Source of the DNA: Paraescarpia echinospica
Lineage: Eukaryota > Annelida > Polychaeta > Sabellida > Siboglinidae
Length of the DNA stretch: 64,000 nucleotides
Assembly: GCA_020002185.1 (NCBI GenBank)
Contig: CM034532.1
Location: forward strand, 25,770,100 to 25,834,099
Reading direction: 5' to 3'
Of this stretch, positions 1-9,955 are shown one piece after another; position 1 is the stretch's first letter, and each line of letters opens with the position of its first letter. The translations under genes and the position numbers were made by a program. Below the pieces are notes generated by a model. That model was given only the letters and a program-made list of their open reading frames with translations, was not told the DNA's origin and searched no databases.

Positions 1-115
1 ATACAAACCTACTTGGCACCACAGACCTATTTGGTGACACACACCAACTTGGTGACACAGAATAACTTGGTGACACTTGCCTACTTGGTGAAACAAACCT
101 ACTTGGTGACACAAG
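1..115. repeat. 18-bp minisatellite
   Basis: About six imperfect copies of an 18-bp unit centred on CTACTTGGTGACACA. The array probably continues left of the window. The unit is a multiple of three, so it gives a short open frame with a repeating six-residue pattern (YLVTQT-like), which is not a gene. Confidence 0.85.
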
Positions 116-261
116 TCACTGTCCACCCAGTCTTACATCAGAGTTTAGTAAAAGGTCATTCACGCTACCAACAGTATTGGGACCGCAAGAGAGGGCTGTG
201 GCTATGGCAGTTGTCACATGTGGTATGTAACATCAAAGTATGTGGCTTCTTTTTAGCTCCA

Positions 262-420
262 TAACTCTACAGACACTACAGACACTACAGGACACTACAG
301 ACACTTCAGGGACATCAGGTACCACATACACTGTTGGCACTATAAGCACTATGGGTACTACAGACATTACCAGAACAACAGGCACTGCGGGCACTATGTA
401 TGGGCATTATTGCCTACAGA
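262..420. repeat. Degenerate CAGACACTA-type repeat
   Basis: Irregular repeats of CAGACACTACAG drifting into GGCACTATGGGTACTACAG. Spacing is variable, so this is a decayed simple-sequence tract rather than a regular minisatellite. Confidence 0.6.
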
Positions 421-434
421 TACTATGGGCACTA

Positions 435-490
435 TGCGTATATATATATATATATAATAGTATTTATATATATATATAAAATATATATAT
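435..490. repeat. TA microsatellite
   Basis: Interrupted (TA)n runs, directly abutting the dispersed repeat that starts near 491. Confidence 0.9.
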
Positions 491-917
491 ACAGTATTCG
501 TTCTATTAAGCGTACATGCCCTAATTAGCATACACCCCCTTTCTAGCAGCATCCGACTCAGTGAAAGTGATCTCAATGCCAACCATGACTGTTGAATCCA
601 TCATTGTTATAATTTCTACCAACATCACACTAGATTCAAAGCTTTGTGATGAAACAACATCACACTAGATTCAAAGCTTTGTGATGAAACAACATCGAAA
701 GGTCCACCTACATTATCAGATTTTTACAGTGTACTCGTATCCGAGATACATACATCGTTTACCAGTCATGTCTACTGAGTTGGCTGTACTCAGGAGCCAC
801 AGGAACCTAAGAGAATGGGTGCACACCCTTGGACGCTTATTGGAACACAAAATTTGACATATTTCCGTGTCTCAATTATTTGCTAAGCATACTGTATGCT
901 TAATAGAACGACTACGG
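491..917. repeat. Dispersed repeat family, copy 1
   Basis: This segment aligns by eye along most of its length with 57,472-57,845. Shared blocks in the same order include CCCTAATTA, TTGAATCC, a CACACTAGATTCAAAGC-like block, ACCAGTCA, GGCTGTAC, AATGGGTG and AAAATTTGACATATTT. Both copies end in a TG/TA simple repeat (here 918-950). No coding capacity is visible. It is a diverged interspersed repeat of unknown class; identity looks moderate and some blocks differ by insertions. Confidence 0.7.
621..690. repeat. Perfect 35-bp tandem duplication
   Basis: Positions 621-655 and 656-690 are identical, both beginning AACATCACACTAGATTCAAA. The duplication lies inside dispersed repeat copy 1 and is absent from the 57.5 kb copy, so it arose after the copies separated. 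Confidence 0.95.
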
Positions 918-950
918 TATGTGTATATATATATGTGTAAATATATATAT

Positions 951-1650
951 ATAAGAAACACCAATGTTTAAGAACAAACGCCATAAGAACCAACGACTAG
1001 TCTGCTGTTTCGCTTTCCACTAATCAGGGTTTCTACCCCAGATGTAGGATAAATTACATGATGTGCTTCTGCTGACAATGGCTATAAACAAGCATAGAAA
1101 TCTAGACTTTTTATTGTGTGATCCTGAAACATTTAGCATTCCTAAATACAAGATATTCATTGGGAAACCATGCTGTGACTTGGTTGCCTGATCCCACATG
1201 ATGCCTGTGGATGTGACAGACCAGTCACGCGGAAGGAAACACTGAGGCAATGACAAGAGTATCTCTTTCGAAATACACGAATGAAAGTTGATATTGCCTC
1301 CAGCTGACAGCTACAAAGAAAACAATAGTCACTCATAATTGCTCCTGTCAGCTGTATATGCAGACACAGCCTAACACAACTGCGGGACTGGGGACCGTTT
1401 CACAAAGATAATGCGCTCGTAAGGAAATTCCATCATTAAACAGAATCCGTGGCTACATTTAAGGAGGTTTTTTAAAAAGCAAAACGGCGCTGCTGTAACA
1501 CAGAGGACACTATTGCCATGATACACCCGTGAACCTGGCGTTGACAGTTTTCAGTACACGAGATCATTGGTAAGGAACAAAATCACTTTTAAAGAGCTAA
1601 ATCCGGCTTTTGAGTTGATAAGGATGTTCGCGACATGGTCTGCTGATCAC
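951..1650. other. Unique sequence, no feature recognised
   Basis: No splice-bounded exon, RNA gene or repeat was recognised. The phrase GACCGTTTCACAAAG near 1393 resembles ends of repeats seen in other invertebrate genomes, but nothing more can be supported. Confidence 0.5.
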
Positions 1651-1657
1651 ATGTAAT

Positions 1658-1860
1658 GGAGGCCTGGAGGTTGGTTGAGGGAGGCCAGGAAGTTGGTTGA
1701 GGGAGGCCAGGAGGTTGGTTGAGGGAGGCCAGGAGGTTGGTTGAGGGAGGCCAGGAGGTTGGTTGAGGGAGGCCAGGAGGTTGGTTGAGGGAGGCCAGGA
1801 GGTTGGTTGAGGGAGGCCAGGAGGTTGGTTGAGGGAGGCCAGGAGGTTAGTTGAGGGAGA
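1658..1860. repeat. 22-bp minisatellite
   Basis: About nine copies of a 22-bp unit containing AGGAGGTTGGTTGAGGG. The strand is G-rich with few substitutions, suggesting recent expansion. The minus strand is stop-free and gives proline/serine-rich open frames that are artefacts. Confidence 0.93.
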
Positions 1861-2230
1861 GTAGACTCGGAGGAACAAGCAACGATTACCAGGAACACTG
1901 AGAAGAAATTACTTGGGTTACAAAATGAGAACTCTTGAGATGTGTTGAAGATGATCTGGAGAGATACATACAGTATGGAACATGGTTGATCTGGAGGCAA
2001 AGGATACCCCCTTCCAGGAGAGCAGGGTGACCTTACATACATGCATGTATGTACTGGAGGCATCCTATACACCAGCACTCCACTCCACCAGCTACTGCAG
2101 ACAGTGACTATATCATGATATCCTAGTCTGTCTAACTACATTGTACAAAGATGTCTTGCCAGAGCAGGGCTTGTTTGGGGTGAAATATTCTTGAGCAGGA
2201 CAACTGAAGACACCTCCAGTCAGTTAATGT

Positions 2231-2560
2231 AAAAAGTAAAGGTAAGTTCGTATAAAGTACAATATCCAGTATGTAGGACTGCGCAGAGTGCTTTACACTT
2301 TCCTCCCTGGCGGCAGACCTGTTCAATCAAACACCATCCTGACTTCTCTGGGAAGCATTCAGCCACACTGCAATTAATGCGCAAAGACTATTCGTACACA
2401 AATATCCACCATTGTCCAGCTACTCGTTCATACAGCCGAGTGGACTAGAGCAGTGTAGAGTGAACAAACTTGCCCAAGGTTCGAAACATCCGAACAGGAT
2501 TCGAAGCCAGGTTCTCTCGATTGAGAGTCCGATGCTCCATCCACTGTGCCACTGCGCCGC
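2231..2560 (-). mobile_element. tRNA-derived SINE, copy A (full length)
   Basis: Reading the minus strand, the element starts with a tRNA-like head (B box GGTTCGAANCC-like, here altered) and continues through a body with GTGTACGAATAGTCTT and GCTTCCCAGAGAAGTC. It ends in a tail resembling GCGCTATATAAGAACTTACC followed by TTTACTTTT. The tail form is known from SINEs that share 3' ends with partner LINEs. Five copies occur in the window (2.2, 3.9, 16.5, 16.9 and 34.8 kb), all on the minus strand. Transcription would use the internal pol III promoter; the element has no coding capacity. Confidence 0.85.
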
Positions 2561-3854
2561 TTGTAGCAACAGTGTCCCTGGATGGAACTACACCCACTGT
2601 CAGCTCTCACTAGTTAAACTGCACATTATGTGAGCAGGAACTGATCAGCGGCTGGTTCTTATGACCACTTGCCATAAATGATGTGCCTTGCCTAGGCAGA
2701 TACAGAAATGTTGCATTACACCCGGTGCACATGAAACGCCTCTTGAGGGGAACCCAGAGCTGATCAATAGTCAACACACCAATGTGTTTGTTATTGCTAC
2801 TGCATCAACAATGCACTTCTCTGTACCTAGGAGCCGGCACAGACACAATAAATACACCATTCAGCTGCCCCGGTACCAAGCAGATTGCGAGATGACGTCG
2901 CACAAGTCTCACCGGTCTGCAGTGCCTCAAGGGTTATCATTCGGTTAGCACTTCTTTCCGTAAGATAAAATGGAAGACATCAGACATCTTAACCAATTTA
3001 TTTTCCCTGCAAAATTGTTGGAAGAAAATATGTAATCAAAAGTTCTACTGTACGTAGAGGTACATTCAATTACTAGGCTCGTGCTATTCATCAGCCATTC
3101 AGCAAATGACTAAAATATATTAAGTTTGGCTAAGCAAAATACAAGACATTAAATCAAATTTGATTCTGATTACAACAATAAAGGTTAATTTATTTTTACA
3201 ACTGAAGGTAACCAAATGTTGCTAAAGCATAGACATATGTTAAACTTGATAGTTGTGAACCGAACACATTTGGGTAAACAATTCTTTCATTTTGTTTAGT
3301 CAAGCTTAATATTGTTAAGCCATTTCACTGATTAGTTAATGCTTAGTATGAGCCTAGTATGCAAATGTTCTAACAAAACTGAGAGAGAACTACAAGAGAA
3401 CATATTGAGGAAACTTGAAGTATTTGCTTGCACACTGTTCAGGCCCAAAAACATTTTTTACAACGTCTGTTAATGGTTTCGGTCCGTTAAGTTTCTTCCT
3501 GCATTGTAGAATTAAAGAAGTAGCTATAATGGGAATAGTTTGACCATCAAACTTAATGAGTAGCCGTAACGGGAATAAAAAGTAGCGATAGAGGGAAGTA
3601 GCTATAACTGGAAGATGCAATGAGGTCTGAATAAACATGTTTACAGGCCAAGACTGTTTCCATCTCCCAAGGAGAATGGATGCACATTTGATGATGCTGT
3701 GGGTGTTGTGACTGACTTGAAGTCAGCCACCTGCTCCTCACAGTATTACTAAGCTTGTATACTGTCAAAAAAGAGCAAATGCACAACTGCCAAAGCAGAT
3801 TATAAATGCTGCATATATGTCTTTTCGACTAAGGTGTTCTTTCTCAATGCAGAA
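2561..3854. other. AT-rich unique sequence
   Basis: No gene or repeat recognised. A perfect 12-bp palindrome (ATCAAATTTGAT) lies near 3153. Short open frames here have no recognisable protein family. Confidence 0.5.
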
Positions 3855-4080
3855 GTTAAATAAAGGTAAGTTCTTATGTAGCACAGTATCCAGTCATTAG
3901 GACTGCTCAAAGCACTTTACGCTGTACTCATTGGCAGATCTGTTCAATGGAACACCATCACAACTTCTCTGGGAAGCATTCAGTCATGTTGCAATTAATG
4001 CATGAAGACTATTCGTACACAAATATCTACCACTGTCTCTAGCCAGGTACTTATTCATACCATGGTAGCACAGTGAACTA
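3855..4080 (-). mobile_element. SINE copy B, lacking the tRNA head
   Basis: Same body and tail as copy A (TAAGTTCTTATGTAGCACAG at the left, GGGAAGCATTCAG and ATTCGTACACAAATAT inside), but homology stops before the tRNA-derived head, so it is 5' truncated on its own strand. Confidence 0.8.
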
Positions 4081-4384
4081 AAGAGTAACTAAGTTTAGAC
4101 ACCCTCACAGATACTAAATACAAAGCTTTTAATGACAACTTTGTTATTTATTTCCAGGTTGGATACATTTTTGATGAAATGCTCCAAGACCAATGTGAAA
4201 GTGAGCTTCCATGAGTCTCAATAGGTGGAGCTACTCCAGCATAGGGTGCCTGGTTGGTGATTACCCTCAATGCCCCAGGGTGAGATGTCTGGCTGTCTGG
4301 GTCAGTTGACTCAGGTGACAAGGCCAATGACAGGTGATTGTTAGAGGAGACAAGAGGAAGTGAACTGGTGACAGAAGGAGGGGA

Positions 4385-4800
4385 GATGTAAGAAGTGGAC
4401 AGCTGAGAGAGAGGGGGGGGATAGAGAGGGAGAGGGAGAGTGAAAGAGAGAGATAGATAGGGGGAGAGAGATAGAGAGGGGTGAGGGAGATAGAGAGTGA
4501 GGGGGAGAGAGATAGAGAGGGGGGGAGAGGGAGGGTGAGAGGGGGGGAGATAGAGGGGGAGAGAGAGATAATTTGAGGGGAGAGAGAGGGAGAGGGGGAG
4601 AGAGAGAGAAGGATGGGAGAAGGGAAGGAGAGAGAGGGAAAGGGGGGCAGAGAGAGATAGAGAAGGGGAGAGAAATAGAGGGGGAGGGAGGTAGGGAGAG
4701 AGGGAGGGAGGGATGGAGAGAGAGAGGAAGGGAGGGAGGAAGGGAGGGAAGGAGAGAGAGAGGAAGGGAGGGAGGAAGGGAGGGAAGGAGAGAGAGAATG
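4385..4800. repeat. Purine-rich GGGAGAGA tract
   Basis: About 415 bp almost free of pyrimidines on the plus strand, built from GAGA, GGGAGG and GGGGGAGA runs. Such mirror-like polypurine tracts can adopt triplex (H-DNA) structures. Open frames on both strands are compositional artefacts. Confidence 0.92.
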
Positions 4801-5059
4801 TGAGAAAGACAGCTCATGATGTGAGAGTGGCACCTTGAGCTGAGATAGATAGGAGGTTGTTGAGACATAAGAGGCAGTGCGGTTGGATGAAGCTGTGTGG
4901 TGTCTTCAACGCTGAGCCTGGGAGCAGTTGTGTGAAGAATGCATTGAGTGAATGCAGACAGTCACTGGAGACAGTTTACTACATCTGACACCTATTATTG
5001 CAGCACAAACAAGAAAAACATGAGAGAACACTTACAGAGTGCCACAGGCCACAGGTTGA

Positions 5060-5612
5060 CAGCCACACAATGACGGTCACAGACACAGATACCGACACAG
5101 ACACAGATACTGACACAGACACAAATACTGACACAATGACCAACACAGACACAATGATCGACACAGATACAGATACCGACACAGGCAACATAAACGACAC
5201 AGATGCAATGACCAATACAGACACAGATACTGACACAGACACATTTACCGACATATACACAATGACTAACAGAGACACAGACATCGACACAGACACAATG
5301 ACAGACACAGACGCAATGACTGACACAGTGACAGACACAGACACAAATATCGACACTGACACAAATATGACACAGACACAGATACTCATACAAACACAAT
5401 CACCAACAGACACAGACACCATCACAGATGCCGACACAGACACAGATACTGACACAGATACTGACACAGACACAAATACTGACACAGACACAAATACTGA
5501 CACAGACACAAATACTGACACAGACACAAATACTGACAGACACAATGACAAACACAGACACTGACACACATACCGACACCGACACAGATACCGACACAGA
5601 TACCAATACTCA
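5060..5612. repeat. 6-bp/18-bp GACACA repeat
   Basis: A hexamer family (GACACA, GATACT, AATACT) arranged partly in 18-bp triplets, clearest at 5447-5530. Because the period divides by three, open frames span it on both strands: TDTDTN-type on plus, VSVSVCVS-type on minus up to 303 codons. They are rejected as genes. Confidence 0.9.
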
Positions 5613-6935
5613 CAATCCCCAATCTTTGGAATGGTTTCAAAATTATTCAGAATCCACACGCAGTTTTTCCATCGCTTGAAAAAGCAACAATCAATATCGC
5701 CACTAGACACACAATAGTGTGTCACAAGGTTGCAGGGCATGCCTGAAGTCCAGATCAGCAGAAACAGAAATCTGTGCAGATGACCGGACAGCATCCATTG
5801 GGACAGCAACTGTAGCATTTCGAATAGAAACATCCTGGATGGATCTGGAGGGACCCATATAAACAACTCAGTAATGAGATGATACAGCACCTAGGACAAG
5901 CAGAGAATGACAACTGCGCTGGACTGCTACCAATATTTACATGAGCAAGATGACTCTAACTTTCTCCTGCTGCTGCTCATTTTCTCACTTCAACAATCTG
6001 CCCGTCATCGTTGATAGATGCCAAGGTTTCAGTTGTTGTTCCTCTCTCGTTAATTTCTGCATCTACGAGTCGCATGTGCACCCAAAGCCCCTTTGTAATT
6101 AAATTGCGTGACGAAAAACGGCCACCCAGTCTATGTGTGGGCACTCGTTCCTCAGCCATATGATCAGTATGCAACAAACCAAAAATAAATCATAAATACT
6201 GCAGAATTGGAACTGTTAGCCGGGCAGGACTTGCCATACAGGCCCAGAAATCAATATGCAATAACATTGCACAGGAGATAGTAAAGATTGGGGTGTAAAT
6301 AACCACGCGACACTTCCTCTCTCAGATCCAATGGAAAACATAAATTCAGTTGACCTGAAGCAATGCTCTTGGAGCCGACTTCTGCTCCGGGTTGGGTCCT
6401 TCCAGTCATACACCTCTGCCTGAACATCATCAAATAAAGCCAACATATTTCAACGAATAGCCTTGATACTTGCTCGTGAATGTAATGGTTTTGCCTCACA
6501 TGAATAAAACCTTGACATACTTGACTTAAATGCATAAGAAACCTTGACCGCTTGCTGTCCTCCTGGTTATCACACCCCATCTAAGGGGTTATGTCGTCCA
6601 GGAGGACATGAATAAAACCACAAGTCAGGTAAAACAATTCTGTAATGTATCGCTGAAAGAATGATTGTTTAGCCATTGTTAAAACATCACTGATGATGTC
6701 TTCCGTAAACATCCTGGAACTGTATAACACACCAGACAAAAGAACAGTCTTATTGCCAAAAACCACGAACAAACACGTCTACTTGTGGAGACCATGTCTT
6801 AGCACTACAGTTGGGGAGAAAGCATACTATGGATCCTTGGGAGGCAAACATCGATTGTTTAATAATTTAAGCGAAGCTGTGTCATCTGAAAAAGTGAGAA
6901 TTATGATTGATCTTTACACTGGGCCTCTATGACTG
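5613..6935. other. Unique sequence with one unexplained minus-strand open frame
   Basis: Mostly unique DNA. A 66-codon minus-strand open frame at 5977-6177 has a coding-like mixed composition and ends close to a GTGAGA that could be a splice donor. I recognise no family, so it is not called. ACATGAATAAAACC occurs twice (near 6499 and 6606). Confidence 0.4.
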
Positions 6936-6937
6936 AC

Positions 6938-7022
6938 ACACATTAGGGCTTACAAAGTAACACATTAGGGCCTACAAACTAACACATTAGGGCCCACAAA
7001 GTAATATATTAGAGCCCACTGA
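6938..7022. repeat. 22-bp repeat, about four copies
   Basis: Imperfect copies of a unit containing CACATTAGGGCCTACAAA. The TTAGGG-like core is part of a longer unit and is not telomeric. Confidence 0.85.
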
Positions 7023-7545
7023 GCTGTAAGATTTAGCCAAGATTGTATGTTGGACATTTGTTCTTTTATAATAATATTTAAATGTCTAGCTTTCCTGCAT
7101 AATCACTCAAAAAGAATTTTTTTATGCCATTTTATTACTTAGCAACAGCCAACTGTATTGCTTGAAATCAGACCCCTTAATAAGTTACGAAATGTTGTGT
7201 TTTTACTTATTAAGATGGGAAGATAAAATGGCTTTATTTTCTACACCTGTTAGTGTATGACAGCTACAAACCATCTAGCTCACATGCCACTTAAAGCCAA
7301 ATTTACAAATCTGGGTAAATAGACTAAATACCCCCCACCTTTCATGACATACATCTGACCACCATTCCTTGTGCACCCAATTTCCCCCAGATACCCTGAC
7401 ACCTAGATAGGAGGGTCCTTTCCCTATCTAGCTGGGGAGGTTTCCACCATGAAAAACATGTCATAGGAGAACAGTTCCCATAGTCAGAGAGTTCATCAGT
7501 TATCTGCCTCATTTCGTCCATCAGCATCCTCCGGGCTGATTCCTC
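7023..7545. other. Unique sequence
   Basis: AT-rich left half and a more balanced right half (7330-7545). No feature recognised. Confidence 0.5.
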
Positions 7546-7554
7546 CCACATTCC

Positions 7555-7840
7555 CAGAATTCTCCTCTATCATCCTCTCAGGATCTTCCCAGATATTGGC
7601 AAGATTCTCCCAGGATCCCGGCAGCGTCTTTCCAGGATTCTACTAGGATCTTCCCAGGATTTTGCCAGGATCTTCCCAGGAATCAGCCAGGATCTTCCCA
7701 GAATTCTGCGAGGATATACCCAGGATTCTGCCAAGATATTCCAAGGATTCTACCGGGATCTACCCAGAATTCTGCCAGAATCTTCCCAGGATTCTACCAG
7801 GATCTTCCAGTATTCTGCCAGGATCATCCCTGGATTACAC
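7555..7840. repeat. 21-22-bp diverged minisatellite
   Basis: About 13 diverged copies of a unit built from CCAGGATCTTCCCAG and GATTCTGC. Substitutions are frequent, implying an old array. The plus-strand open frame across it repeats PRILPGSS-like residues and is not a gene. Confidence 0.85.
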
Positions 7841-7849
7841 CAGACACCT

Positions 7850-8262
7850 CCTCTCTTCTCTCTCACTGTCGTGTTGCCATGGCAACAACGCAGGACAATT
7901 CCGGTGCATTGCTATTCACTAAATGCACCCACGCTGTCAAAAATGACAGTCAAGGGAGTCGCTAACCCAGTTAATCAATGAGAGTTGATCTGCTGAAAAT
8001 TAATTTCCCGCTGATCTGGGAATACAGAGACTTGAGAGAATAGTTGGAATCAACCCGGAACAATCAGGTCGCCATTCGCCGTCATAACTCAACATCGCTT
8101 CACAGAATGAGCCCAACAGTGTCAAGGCTGCCTTTCTATCAAACACTACGCTGCTCTCTCAGATAAACAACGGCAAAGGGAATAAAATCACTAATGCTGA
8201 CAATCAGATTCAAGTTAAATGTTCCTGTCATTTTGCTATCTCTAAAGGCATCAGGGTTTTGA
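7850..8262. other. Unique sequence
   Basis: No feature recognised between the 22-bp and 19-bp repeats. Confidence 0.45.
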
Positions 8263-8341
8263 TGCTGTTGATTATAATAGCTGCTGTTGATTATAATAGC
8301 TGCTCTTGATTATAATAGCTGCTGTCAATTATAATAGCTGT
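8263..8341. repeat. 19-bp repeat, four copies
   Basis: Four copies of GCTGTTGATTATAATAGCT with one to three substitutions, immediately left of a LINE fragment. Confidence 0.9.
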
Positions 8342-8369
8342 TGTTGTTGATATAACAACAAAACATAGC

Positions 8370-8640
8370 ACTTATTCCCACTTAATTCTACAAAGTGCAA
8401 ATCTACCTGATGCTCTCAAAGTTATCTCATGTACCCTAAGCAAGTGTAAAAAACTAAAGACTTATTTATTTGAAATTGCATTCCCACCCTAACCTTCGGC
8501 GGTCCCTTGCTCTAATGACGACTCTTCCTTGTCCCTGTTAACGATTTTGCCCAATGATTCTTGTATGTTGCGCCTCTGAGCTCAGATTCCTGGGGATTTA
8601 GGCGCTATAGTTGTTTGTCATTATTATTATTATTGAAGAT
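8370..8640 (+). mobile_element. Non-LTR retrotransposon 3' end (C-terminus plus 3' UTR)
   Basis: The plus-strand frame ending at the stop 8490-8492 reads ANLPDALKV, then SKCKKLKTYLFEIAFPP. The LP..L...FK..LKTYLF pattern closes many CR1/L2-like and related reverse-transcriptase polyproteins. A 3' UTR of about 140 bp follows, containing TTAGGCGCTATAG and ending in a TTATTATTATTATT tail, as expected for a LINE primed at its 3' end. Everything upstream is missing (5' truncation), so it cannot move. Pieces of the same tail recur at 22,298-22,395 and 25,384-25,436. Confidence 0.75.
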
Positions 8641-8788
8641 AGTCACTGTAACAATTCCATCAATGACATCATCAACGCACAAGTAATGATAAGCAAACAC
8701 ATAAACGTTAATTACCATTGCCTTGCCGTAAAAGTTAGTAAATATTTCATAAATACACGCACACTTCTCAAGGTGAAAGGTGACTCAC

Positions 8789-8955
8789 CGGTGGACGACG
8801 CCGCGCTCGTGCAGGTAATGAAGGGCAGATACAAGCTGACGGACAAACGGTCGCGCCGAGCTCTCCCCAAGACGAGAACTCTCCTGTGTCTTGATGTAAT
8901 CCCACAGCTCTCCCCCCACACAGTACTCCAGTACCAGACAGTACAGCGTTGTTGC
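8789..8955 (-). CDS. Protein kinase catalytic-domain exon (internal exon)
   Basis: A 167-nt minus-strand exon, 55 codons plus two bases. It starts after the acceptor TGTGTGTTGCAG and ends at a canonical donor GTGAGT. The translation includes LYCLVLEYCVGGELWDYI, the kinase hinge and start of the C-lobe (subdomain V, with the GGEL turn and acidic residue near the ribose site). It continues with the alpha-E helix ARPFVRQLVSALHYLHERG and VVH, and stops inside the arginine codon of the catalytic-loop HRD motif (subdomain VIb). The aspartate and DFG would lie in the next exon, at lower coordinates. The GGELWDYI and RQLVSALHYLH wording suggests the CAMK/AMPK-related group (MELK, HUNK, NIM1-like), but one exon cannot fix the orthologue. 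The frame has no stops and G/C-rich codons, unlike its surroundings. No flanking exon was recognised, so an isolated exon relic is possible but less likely given the intact borders. Confidence 0.85.
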
Positions 8956-8999
8956 CTGCAACACACAGCATCACACTACAGTATCAGGCAGTACAGGGG

Positions 9000-9136
9000 G
9001 AGAGGTGATGGGGAGGGGGAGTGGAGGGAGAGAGGTGGGGAGGAGAGGGGAGAGAGAGGGAAGAAGAGAGCGAAACAGAGAGAGCGGGAGAGAGAGTGAG
9101 AGAGAGAGTGAGAGAGAGCGAGAAAGAGAGAGAGCA

Positions 9137-9167
<31 letters not shown>

Positions 9168-9252
9168 GAGGGAGGGAGAAGGAGAGGGTAGACAGAGAGA
9201 CAGCAAGAGAGAAAGAGAGGGGTAGGGAGGAGACAGGGAGAGAGAGAGAGCC
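9000..9252. repeat. GAGA purine tract
   Basis: About 250 bp of (GA)n and GGGAGAGA runs with scattered C and T, about 45 bp upstream (on the minus strand) of the kinase exon acceptor. It therefore lies in the preceding intron, on the minus strand as a pyrimidine tract. Confidence 0.9.
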
Positions 9253-9254
9253 AA

Positions 9255-9950
9255 GTGTCAGAACATACTCAATGACTGTCTGTCACTTCTGCCCTATGTC
9301 CACATGAAATCTATGACAGCCGCACGCAACAGACATCCTCTTGCACACGAAGAAGGCAGAGTTCTTTCTTCTTTCACATACTATTTTCTCTCTGGCTCTT
9401 CATGTAAGTTCTGTAAGATATCTCCTGTGAAACGTGGACAAAGAAGGGTGTTGGTTGATAAGAGAGACTGGTTCTCCTGTGGTGCTTCATTCAAGATCCA
9501 GTGACAAGTTGTCAAAACGCCAGTTAAAGATGAGCCTGTCTATTGCACTGGCAGTGGGTCTTATCAATAGACAAACATTAAAAAATGACACCTATAAAGA
9601 AAGCAGGGTATCGTGTGATCTAGGCAATCAGCTGGAAAAAGGACCTGTATGGGAATCACCACAAGGTTTGTTAGTGGAACAAGTTTCAAAGTTCTTAACA
9701 CACTTTAAACATGTGTTATTAAATTACCCAATTACCATGTCAACAGCACTTAACACAGTAATCGCAAGAGATTAAAATCAAACTATGCTAAAAACTCTTT
9801 AATGACTCATAGCCGCTTTGAATGCATCTAAGAAGGGTTACTGAATAACAATAATTATTATGACTTCATAATGAAATTGACACAAGTGGACCTCATTCAT
9901 TCATTCTTCTCAAATCAATACTAAAACCTTATCTCAATAATTATATAGTC
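9255..9950. other. Unique sequence, presumed intron
   Basis: Nothing recognised. Two overlapping plus-strand open frames (to 113 codons, 9434-9775) have no recognisable family and no convincing splice context. Confidence 0.45.
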
Positions 9951-9955
9951 TGACT

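Noticed and set aside
6938..7022. Interstitial telomere repeat (TTAGGG words)
   Set aside because: TTAGGG occurs once per 22-bp unit inside other sequence; there are no consecutive telomeric hexamers. The same applies to CCCTAAC at 54.4-54.9 kb.
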